Below are positions 34,503 to 42,187 of a stretch of 64,000 bases of DNA, piece by piece (position 1 is the first letter of the stretch; every line of letters starts with the position of its first letter). The DNA comes from an uncultured bacterium (GTDB taxonomy: Bacteria; Bacillota; Clostridia; Oscillospirales; Acutalibacteraceae), in the NCBI GenBank assembly GCA_905215855.1, contig CAJMRT010000003.1, positions 35,135 through 99,134 of the forward strand, written 5' to 3'. Under the pieces are notes generated by a model, which ran no database searches, had not been told where the DNA came from, and was given only the letters and a program-made list of their open reading frames with translations. The position numbers and the translations under genes were made by a program.

Positions 34503-35439
34503 CTGCATCACCGCCCGAATCATCAGAATTTTCGTCAGCAGAATCAGCTTTTAACCTCTTTGCTCCGACCGATTTCTTCTTTTTGCGTTTAAGCAGGAAG
34601 ATAACAACGAACACAACAAGTGCAACAAAGCCGACGATTATTCCGGCTGCAACTGCATACGGAATCTTGTATCCGAGGAAGAATATGTAACCATTATCAA
34701 ATTTTGCAAGTGAAACACCTGTTTCAACATATTTTGTGTCATCGTATGCAACATGCTTGCCACGCACAAGAAGTCTGTGCGTATTCACACCGTAAGGCGT
34801 ACAGGTCAAAAGCGTTACAAGGTCCTCGCCGTCAACAATTCTAAGTGAGTTAATCTCTGACGGCAGAACAACCTCAATTTGATCAACCTCATATTTCAGC
34901 GTTCTGTCGAGAATATGAACATAAAATTCATCGCCTACTTTCATATCGGTGAGGTAATCGAAAAATGTTTCGCCCGGATAACCCGAATGTGCCGAAATTA
35001 CCGCATGGGTACTTTTTCCGCCTACAGGAAGTGATGTATTTTGCAGATGACCTGCACCTTTTGAAAGAATTTCTTCGCTTGTACCGTGATAAATCGGCAG
35101 ATAAACATTGATTTTCGGAATATCTATGTAACCGATAAGTCCGTCCTCGTCAACGCTGAGCGTGTGTTCATATCGCTCACCGATTTTCTGAAAAGCCTTT
35201 TCGTCAAACGGGTCGGTGATAATCATATTGTTTGACAGGCTGTTATTATACTTTGTCGCCTCTTCAAACATTTTCTGAGTTTTCTCACTCGGCATCTGAG
35301 CAACCTTGTTGGTATATTCCTTAACACTGCTTCGACTGACATAGTTATTGATTGCCGAACTGACAAGAGGGTAACTCATTATGCCGATTCCTGCAACAAA
35401 TATTAAAACTATAAGTAAAATTGCCAGCTTTCGTTTCAT
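34495..35439 (-). CDS. Class C (pilus) sortase
   Basis: This protein of about 314 residues has an N-terminal anchor (KRKLAILLIVLIFVAGIGIM), a sortase domain with His 151 (VISAHSGYPGETFF), Cys 213 (TLLTCTPYGVNTHR) and Arg 222, and a C-terminal membrane span followed by a KRKKKKS tail and acidic end. The TLLTCTPYG motif and double anchoring are typical of class C sortases, which join pilin subunits through isopeptide bonds on the outer face of the membrane. Substrates are likely the pilin and tip protein encoded just upstream. The start at 35439 has AAGGAAAA before it. Confidence 0.93.
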   Translation of the reverse strand: MKRKLAILLIVLIFVAGIGIMSYPLVSSAINNYVSRSSVKEYTNKVAQMPSEKTQKMFEEATKYNNSLSNNMIITDPFDEKAFQKIGERYEHTLSVDEDGLIGYIDIPKINVYLPIYHGTSEEILSKGAGHLQNTSLPVGGKSTHAVISAHSGYPGETFFDYLTDMKVGDEFYVHILDRTLKYEVDQIEVVLPSEINSLRIVDGEDLVTLLTCTPYGVNTHRLLVRGKHVAYDDTKYVETGVSLAKFDNGYIFFLGYKIPYAVAAGIIVGFVALVVFVVIFLLKRKKKKSVGAKRLKADSADENSDDSGGDADA

Positions 35440-35535
35440 AAAATTTTCCTTTTCTGCGTGTTTTTGTTCCGTTATTATTATACTATATTTTGCCGTGCAG
35501 GGCAATATATCGACAGCACAGCGATTTGTGCGAAC

Positions 35536-35870
35536 AGTAGGGGCGGTCATTGGCCGCCCGCAAGTAAAGACATAAACATTGTGATAGAAATAAACTATAT
35601 AAATATCACAAAATTACTGCTATTTTGTAGGGGCGAACCGTGTTCGCCCGTTCGTGTGCATTGCACACGATTGCACGCATTGCGTGCAAAATTGAATACA
35701 CAATTTATGTTATATCAAAACCTATGTGTATGAACATAATATTTCATCAAGCGGGCGTCCAATGAACGCCCCTACAGATTATACACTGCTTTTATTGTAT
35801 AAAAAGCTATGTGTATAAACATATAAATTCATCAAGCGGCGGATAATATCCGCATCTACGGCTCTTCTGT
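35536..35870. repeat. MITE-like element (35627-35775) with partial copies on both sides
   Basis: The full 149-bp copy runs GTAGGGGCGAACCG ... AACGCCCCTAC, with inner palindromes GTGTGC-ATTG-CACAC and TTGCACGC-ATTGCGTGCAA. Its middle (35690-35755) is nearly identical to the copy at 62.6 kb. A left-end fragment (GTAGGGGCGGTCATTGGCCGCC) lies at about 35538, and a right-half fragment ending GGATAATATCCGCATCTAC at about 35857. The whole 35440-35949 gap between sortase and pilin genes holds no gene. Confidence 0.8.
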
Positions 35871-35875
35871 AAATA

Positions 35876-35901
35876 GAACGGGGATGCGTTGCCGCATCCC
35901 C
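35876..35901 (-). terminator. Hairpin after the pilin gene (possible weak terminator)
   Basis: A perfect 9-bp GC-rich stem (35880-35888 with 35893-35901) has a four-base loop. The minus-strand tail GTTCTATTTA is only weakly T-rich, so some read-through to the sortase genes is plausible. Confidence 0.6.
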
Positions 35902-35949
35902 TGAAAATTACATATATCACAGATTTTAAGATAAAAGATATTCGATTAA

Positions 35950-37368
35950 TTATTTAGCTGCTTTCTTTCTCTTAAGAACAAAGAGGAGAACGCCTGCACA
36001 AGCGATAAGTGCTGCACCGCCAATATAGAACATCATTGTACCCATACCACCTGTTGAAGGAACTGTTACAGGATAATCAGGAACTTCTACCTGATTTACT
36101 TCGCTTGGATTACCGTCAACTGTAACTGTGATAACACCTGTTGTGCTAATATCAACTGTGTACTCAGAAGAGTTGAGGTTGTAACCTGCAGGAGCTTTTG
36201 TCTCCTTAACCTTGTATGTACCTGCACCAAGCTTTTCAAATGTAACATGACCGCTTTCGTCTGTTATCTTAGTGCCAATCACTTTGCCCTCTTTATTCTT
36301 CAGCTCAAATGTTGCATTGCCAAGACCTTTCTTGTCAGCTGTTGTGCCATCATACTTGAATACAGGAAGGTCGAATGTGTAAACATTTACTGTTCCACCA
36401 GACTTTGAAGCCTGACCGTATGTGTTTGTGTATGTAAGACTGTCGCTGTTGCTGTTGTCTGTTGCAGTGTTGCCCGAAACAGCTGTATCCTTAAGAATTG
36501 CTGTAAGTGTTACAGTAACATTTGAACTTGCATAGAAGTTATTACTGCCTTCTTCACCTTCAGCTTTTTCAGCATTAGCAAGATAAGCTGATGTAAGAGA
36601 AATCTTAATATCTGACTGTGATGAAGCATCTACTGTGTAATCTGAAGTTGAAAGTTTAGTGTTGCCAACCATAACTTCTGTTACAGCAGGAGTGTCAAAG
36701 CTATCTGAAAGGTTATCGTGGATTGTATACTCGGTAAGCGGAACTTCCTTAGAACCTGTAACTGAAGCTGTGAGCTTAAATGTTACAGTGTCGCCTGCAG
36801 AAGCAGTTGTGTGCTTAGAATCGATGTCGCCACCAACGATTTCCTTAGAAACTTTAACTTGACCTATGTTAATCTTGAGTTCGATTGGAGCTTCTGCTGA
36901 ACCCTGAGTTGTCTTTGTGCCCTCAGGAAGAGCAAAGAGAGCACCGCCCTTTTCCCTTACGCTTGTTTCAGCAGGCTGGCCTGTAACCTTAACATAGTAA
37001 ACACCTGCATCATTTGTACCGAAGTTGTAAACATCTTCGTCAGAAGTAAATTCATGGTTACCCTTGCTGTCTGCATCTGTAAATGTTGCACTTTCACAAG
37101 CAGCGAGAAGAGCCTCACCGTCATTACCCTTTGCACTATTCCAAGTTGTAAGAGCTGTTTTAACAGCGTCGCCGCCCTTAATGTCAGTATATTCGCCTGT
37201 TGTTGTGTTAATTTTTGCTACCTTATAAACATTTACTTTAAAGCCGTTCTTGCCCTTGATAAATGCGTTATAAGTATAGCTTTCTGCTGCACTTGCTGAG
37301 AATGGAATCATGAGAGCGATCATCATTACTGCAAGAACAGCTGCAAAGATTTTCTTTGTAGTTTTCAT
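35950..37368 (-). CDS. Major pilin subunit with isopeptide-forming domains
   Basis: This 472-residue protein has a signal peptide (residues 1-28, ends SASAAE), a first domain (about 30-170) and a fimbrial isopeptide-type domain (about 175-325, with SKEIVGGDIDSKHTTASAGDTVTFKLTASV). A SpaA/Cna-B type domain (about 330-430) bears an E-box (YKVKETKAPAGYNL near 387-397). The C-terminal sorting signal is VPSTGG near residue 435, then a hydrophobic span and KRKKAAK. The motif differs from LPXTG. It should be polymerised by the class C sortase downstream into the pilus shaft. A likely own promoter at 37406-37433 would allow it to be made in excess over the tip protein. Confidence 0.93.
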   Translation of the reverse strand: MKTTKKIFAAVLAVMMIALMIPFSASAAESYTYNAFIKGKNGFKVNVYKVAKINTTTGEYTDIKGGDAVKTALTTWNSAKGNDGEALLAACESATFTDADSKGNHEFTSDEDVYNFGTNDAGVYYVKVTGQPAETSVREKGGALFALPEGTKTTQGSAEAPIELKINIGQVKVSKEIVGGDIDSKHTTASAGDTVTFKLTASVTGSKEVPLTEYTIHDNLSDSFDTPAVTEVMVGNTKLSTSDYTVDASSQSDIKISLTSAYLANAEKAEGEEGSNNFYASSNVTVTLTAILKDTAVSGNTATDNSNSDSLTYTNTYGQASKSGGTVNVYTFDLPVFKYDGTTADKKGLGNATFELKNKEGKVIGTKITDESGHVTFEKLGAGTYKVKETKAPAGYNLNSSEYTVDISTTGVITVTVDGNPSEVNQVEVPDYPVTVPSTGGMGTMMFYIGGAALIACAGVLLFVLKRKKAAK

Positions 37369-37405
37369 TTTAACTTTCTCCTTTGTGTTTGATTTAATAT
37401 ATGTA

Positions 37406-37477
37406 ATTATATTCTAACCGAATGGTTAAACAAAGTTGAGGTGGCTGCATGGCGGACACCGGCTAATAACGGTGTCC
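37406..37477 (-). promoter_or_regulatory. Probable pilin promoter preceded by an intercistronic hairpin
   Basis: On the minus strand TTGTTT (37428-37433) and TATAAT (37406-37411) are 16 bases apart, with an AACC-ATTC-GGTT inverted repeat between them. Upstream a perfect 8-bp stem GGACACCG/CGGTGTCC (37454-37477) follows the tip gene without a T-run, so it may be a processing or weak stop signal. Confidence 0.5.
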
Positions 37478-37544
37478 GTAGCAGTCAAAGAGGTTTTCTA
37501 TGAAAGAAACAAATGATTTTAAATCATTGTCTTTGATAGTGAGT

Positions 37545-40500
37545 TTATTTTCTGTATCTTGTTCTGCGTTTTTTACGGCTGATTCTGTCATAGATTGTAT
37601 AGCTCATAAGCAATGTGCCTGCAATGCCCACAACAGCAATACCGCCGATTACAAAACCGTTCATACCCGCACCGCTTGCCTGTGGCATTGTAAGCGGATA
37701 GTTGTTTACTGTGCCTGCCTTGATATGATAAATCATCTTGCCGTCGCTGTCGGGAAGATACTTGAATCCGACACCGCCGATTGCAAATTCAGCCTCTTCG
37801 CCTGATTCACACTGCCGTGCATACGGAACAGTAAAGAAGTGCTTTTCCGTACTCAGGTTATAACCCGGTGCTGCCTTTGTTTCAACAAAGCAGTAAAGCT
37901 GATGTTCGCTTGTATCATCTGTATCCTGTCCTTTGAAAATACGAAGATTTTCAAACTTCACAATACCGTTGTTGTCAATTGTCTTTGCCTCAACAAGATT
38001 ATCGGCAGTCAACTCATCAGTCGGTGTGTTGAGCTTGTAGAGTGAAAACTCAACCTGACCTGCCATATTCTTGAATGTTGTACCGTCTGAGCCTGCCTTT
38101 GAAATTTCAATAGAACCCTTGTGGTAGTTGACAAATTTTACATTATCCGCAGGATTTGCAATTTCGTTTGTTTCGCTGACTGCATCCTGTGCTGTAGAAT
38201 AATATTTGACGCTTGCTGTGTTTGGAGCAGTTGTTCTGTCAACTGAAACTACAGCATAATACTTTGCAGTATCAAAAGTATATGTATCACCGCCGAGATT
38301 TTTCTCAGCAATCTGATAGTAGAACTTATCTACTGTAGCACTTGCATTAACACTTGCACCGCCGTTTGCCTCAACAGGCTCGGCAGCCTGTGCCTTTGCC
38401 TTTGCCAAAGACCTTGTGGTTAACGGAGCCGCTCCCCACGAGCCGCCTCCCTTATCCCATGCACCGTCGGCAATTGTATAGCATCTGTTTGTATCTGTTG
38501 CTGAAGGAATATCGAGGTCATTTGTCTGATTCCATTTTGTATCCCAGCCGTTTGTTAAGTTGGTCGGATCCATTCTGCAGAATATAAGACCTTTCCAAGT
38601 ACCTGACGGAATTTCAGCCTGATAATAGCCGTCGCCGTCATCATCTGTCATTGATACCCATTGCTCCTGCTTTGGACTTGTAGAATCATTAAAGAAATAA
38701 ATTGCAAATCTTGCACTATCTGTTATCCAATTTGAATTTGGTTTCAAGTAAACTGTGTTCTGATTTACAGGGGTTGTGGTCGGAGCTGCTGTTGTCGGCT
38801 GAACAGTTGGCTTTGCAGTTGTCGGAGCAACTGTAGGCTGATCTGTTACCGGCTGAGTTGTTGTAGGAGTGTCAACTCCTCTGTACTCATACTCGAGTGC
38901 ATCAAATGTGATTTTATCGCCGAAGTTGTTCTTTGTCTGCAAGAGTTTTGACTCTGTAAAAGCAGAACCGCTCTTCTTCATTTCTGTAAGTGTAAACTCA
39001 AATGTGTTGACATCAGGTATTTCGCCGTCAAGCGTCTTTGCCGCACTGAGTGTTACATGAGCATTTGATTTATCAATTTCTCTGTTTACAAATCTTGCAA
39101 CAGCACCCGAATCATTAACTTTTCCTGTTTCGCCTGTCGAAGTTACTGTGTAATCTGAGTTTGCTTCCTCAACAATCTTATACTTTGTACCGACAGGGAT
39201 ATTTGGGAACACTGCTGTTTCTCCGCCCTTGAGAGCAAATGTGCCGTTACTTGCAACATACTCTGTTGAACCTATTGTATATTCAAGCGGATATTGCTTA
39301 TAAGTTTTTCCACCGTCAAATGAAAGGTATACAGTAAAGTTATATTTTTCATTTGTAATAGGATTGCCGTCTTTGTCAAAAGCTGCCTTTGTTACATTAA
39401 GGTCTGCAAGCTTAGGAGTGTTTACAAAATCCACTTTATAGTCTGTTGCGTGTTTTTCGTTTACTTCATTCTTGAAGAGGAAGTTTGCCGACGTACCGCT
39501 TCCGTTTGCTTTCTGAATTCCGTTCTTAACATCTGTTACCGAATATGTTGATGATGAGTACTTTATAAATGAATTAGCCATATTCTCGGAAACTGTCAGC
39601 CAGTTGCCTACATTGGTAATGTTTGTGAATGAAGAACTGTTGCCGTCCTTCATTGCATAGGAACCGTTAGCGTCTGAAGTTTTAGAAGATGTTGAACCGG
39701 TTTTATCTGTGTAAAGATATTCTTTATAGCTGAGAGCAGAATTACCGCTGTTTGCAGTGCCGTTGTTAACATTAGTAAATGTGAAAGTGTCAGCTGCTGA
39801 AACTGCATCTTTGATACCATCGTTCACATTAACTGTGTTTACAGTCTTTGTTGTTGTAAGTTTGTTATCAACAGGAGTGAACGAGAACTCAACCTGAAGG
39901 TTTGACTCAATAAGACCACGCTCCATATAGAACATCTGGAGTTTGTGAACAGTATTCTTTGTACTGCCATTCATTACATCTGAAAGTGAGTAAACACTTG
40001 ATGCACTTGTGACTGATTTTGAGTTAAGACCTGTTGCATATGTTGTTGAATTCTTTGCAAAGTTAAGTGTACATGATGCGTCCTTATGGTCACCGCCAAG
40101 GTCAACAACAAGTTTGCCGTCAATGTAAATCCACACATCATCGTCACCTGTGAATGTGAATGTTACCTCCTGATCGTCAATCTTACCGCCTTCGGGAACA
40201 GTAAAGTCAACTGACAATGCCATACCAAAACCGTAGTTAAGGTCATTTCTTACATCTTCACCTGTGTGGTTGATTGTGTTGTTGTTAAAAGGGAAGAAGC
40301 CGTAACCGCTTTTGCCTGAGTTAAACCACAGCTTACCGTCATGAATAGCCTTTGAAGTATCACTGCCGCCATACATAAGTGTAAGTGAGTCACTTGTAAC
40401 ACCGTTTAAGTTGTTTGTGCTTGAGCCTGTGTTTGCGTTTTTAAGATAAATGCTGTTTACAGGATTTGCATGAGAACTTACTGTACTTGACTGATAGCTG

Positions 40501-41525
40501 TACTTTTTAGTATTACTGTCATATGTAAACGGAAGAGCCGCATTGACTTTCTTACCATACGAGCTGTTCTGACCTGAACCTGTTTTTGAAAGAAAGCTGT
40601 CACTAAAGAACGGTGCAGCCACTGTACCGCTGTTACCGTTCTTCATCATCATCAAGCTGCCGTCACTGCCAAGGTTTCTTGAAACAACACCCTGATACGA
40701 CCACGACCATGACTTCGGTTCGGCAGACTTTGCCAGTTCGTTTGTATTATTTACATTGACATCGGCTGTATTACTGTCATGCCAAACTGCCTTTGAGTTA
40801 TTCGGTGCGGCATCATAACCGTACAGACTGCCCTTCTTTGCATCATATGTATCTTTTCTGCCTGTTTCAGATTCAGTACCTGTATTGAAGTTGCCGTAGT
40901 AAAGAGGTTTCTTTACATTGTTATCCTCATAATACTGACTGAGATAGCTGTTAAAATTATCAAACGGATACCATGTTGCGGAGTTACCGGCTGTTTCTAC
41001 ATTGCCCCACTGAGTGCTGAGTTCCTGATCATCGAGATAATCATAATACGAACACGAAGCAAGGTACATACTGTCAGGAAAACTGCTGTCAATCTTTGCG
41101 TCATATTCAAAGTTATCTTCAACAACGGTTTCGCTGTATTCGCTCCAAGTACCGTTGTTATAAATCATATTCGAAGATGAAGGAATTGTAATATCACCTA
41201 TTTGGGCACCGTTGCCGTCACTAAAGATAATGTTCTCTGCATTTGCGTCAACTGTTATCTTATAGACATTATGCTTAACATTCTGCACCTTGTCCATAGC
41301 GGTACCGGGCCAATTGCCTGAGTACTTAGTGGACGAAGTCCATGTATAAGCATACACACTTCCCCAACCGTTGGTATTCATATAGTACAGGGTTTTGCTT
41401 TCGGCAGCAGCAACCTTTCCTAAATTCATACCCGACACTGCACACACTGATAACATCATTGTGAATGCAAGTACAATGGAAAAGCTTTTTCTAAGGGTTT
41501 TGCAAAGCTTTTTACCTAACTTCAT
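37545..41525 (-). CDS. Large pilus tip adhesin with two starch-binding modules and a fibro-slime domain
   Basis: This is a surface protein of about 1326 residues. A signal peptide (1-40) comes first. Then a module-26-like starch-binding domain (about 42-130: NGWGSVYAYTW, NWPGTAM, IIFSDGNGAQIGD) and a fibro-slime/PA14-like domain (about 405-590, FTFTGDDDVWIYIDGKLVVDLGGDH near 459). Two FctA/Cna-like domains lie at about 700-890, and a Thr/Pro linker is followed by a second starch-binding-like domain (about 922-1035: WVSMTDDDGDGYYQAEIPSG, LIFCRMDP, WNQTNDLDIP). A SpaA-type domain (about 1160-1270, CFVETKAAPGYNL) precedes the sorting region TMPQASGAGMNG, a membrane span and a basic tail. It likely sits at the pilus tip and holds starch. 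The start has AAGGAGAAG upstream. Confidence 0.9.
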   Translation of the reverse strand: MKLGKKLCKTLRKSFSIVLAFTMMLSVCAVSGMNLGKVAAAESKTLYYMNTNGWGSVYAYTWTSSTKYSGNWPGTAMDKVQNVKHNVYKITVDANAENIIFSDGNGAQIGDITIPSSSNMIYNNGTWSEYSETVVEDNFEYDAKIDSSFPDSMYLASCSYYDYLDDQELSTQWGNVETAGNSATWYPFDNFNSYLSQYYEDNNVKKPLYYGNFNTGTESETGRKDTYDAKKGSLYGYDAAPNNSKAVWHDSNTADVNVNNTNELAKSAEPKSWSWSYQGVVSRNLGSDGSLMMMKNGNSGTVAAPFFSDSFLSKTGSGQNSSYGKKVNAALPFTYDSNTKKYSYQSSTVSSHANPVNSIYLKNANTGSSTNNLNGVTSDSLTLMYGGSDTSKAIHDGKLWFNSGKSGYGFFPFNNNTINHTGEDVRNDLNYGFGMALSVDFTVPEGGKIDDQEVTFTFTGDDDVWIYIDGKLVVDLGGDHKDASCTLNFAKNSTTYATGLNSKSVTSASSVYSLSDVMNGSTKNTVHKLQMFYMERGLIESNLQVEFSFTPVDNKLTTTKTVNTVNVNDGIKDAVSAADTFTFTNVNNGTANSGNSALSYKEYLYTDKTGSTSSKTSDANGSYAMKDGNSSSFTNITNVGNWLTVSENMANSFIKYSSSTYSVTDVKNGIQKANGSGTSANFLFKNEVNEKHATDYKVDFVNTPKLADLNVTKAAFDKDGNPITNEKYNFTVYLSFDGGKTYKQYPLEYTIGSTEYVASNGTFALKGGETAVFPNIPVGTKYKIVEEANSDYTVTSTGETGKVNDSGAVARFVNREIDKSNAHVTLSAAKTLDGEIPDVNTFEFTLTEMKKSGSAFTESKLLQTKNNFGDKITFDALEYEYRGVDTPTTTQPVTDQPTVAPTTAKPTVQPTTAAPTTTPVNQNTVYLKPNSNWITDSARFAIYFFNDSTSPKQEQWVSMTDDDGDGYYQAEIPSGTWKGLIFCRMDPTNLTNGWDTKWNQTNDLDIPSATDTNRCYTIADGAWDKGGGSWGAAPLTTRSLAKAKAQAAEPVEANGGASVNASATVDKFYYQIAEKNLGGDTYTFDTAKYYAVVSVDRTTAPNTASVKYYSTAQDAVSETNEIANPADNVKFVNYHKGSIEISKAGSDGTTFKNMAGQVEFSLYKLNTPTDELTADNLVEAKTIDNNGIVKFENLRIFKGQDTDDTSEHQLYCFVETKAAPGYNLSTEKHFFTVPYARQCESGEEAEFAIGGVGFKYLPDSDGKMIYHIKAGTVNNYPLTMPQASGAGMNGFVIGGIAVVGIAGTLLMSYTIYDRISRKKRRTRYRK

Positions 41526-42105
41526 AATTTTTTCTTCTCCTTCATTGCCGATTACTTTGTTTTGGCAGTCAAAGTACAATTAAACAGGTCTGTACAGAAC
41601 AGTCCAATATATCTGCCAACTAATTATGAAACGCAAATTTTTGAATTTGTTCTTCTTTTTGATTTGCATACAATTATATAATATTTTATTGCGCTTTTGT
41701 AGAGGCAATATAACCAAACTTCAGGTAATACTTTTGGCTATTTTGCACATCTACGAACACGGTTTTATATTTTTTGCCATAATGTGATTTTATTACTTAT
41801 TTATCGCCATTTTTTGTGTTTAAGATAAATTATACCCATCATGCAATCTTAACAGGCAATTAAAAAGTCAATTTCAGCACTGAATTTGTTGATTTTTAAT
41901 TCTTTTTTCGAAAATACCAAAAATTTTTATGCAAATTTGCGCCAAGCTATATGCGTAGAGATATGTATTTTTTTGCGATTGTTGCTTTTAAGCATAAAAA
42001 GCCCCAAAACCTATATTTTACAGAAATTTTCAGATATATTTTTATAATCAATTTCTATATCCGATAAAATTAATCACCGAATGTCTTCAAAATTCGGCAT
42101 AAATA
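41526..42105. other. Long AT-rich intergenic region before the tip adhesin gene
   Basis: No gene, repeat-family member or clear promoter was found in this 580-base stretch. A TATATAAT-like word lies near 41690 without a good -35 partner. A GTAGAGGCAATATAACC / ...CATCTACG pair near 41699-41757 faintly recalls the repeat-family ends. Confidence 0.4.
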
Positions 42106-42134
42106 AAGGGGCAGAGTATTGCTCTCTGCCCCTT
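42106..42134. terminator. Intrinsic terminator after secA
   Basis: A perfect 11-bp stem (42106-42116 with 42124-42134) has a seven-base loop. The minus-strand tail is TTATTTATG. Confidence 0.85.
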
Positions 42135-42187
42135 AAAATGTAATTCACTTAAAACCGCAATTATACAAACCGCTTTATGCAGACATA

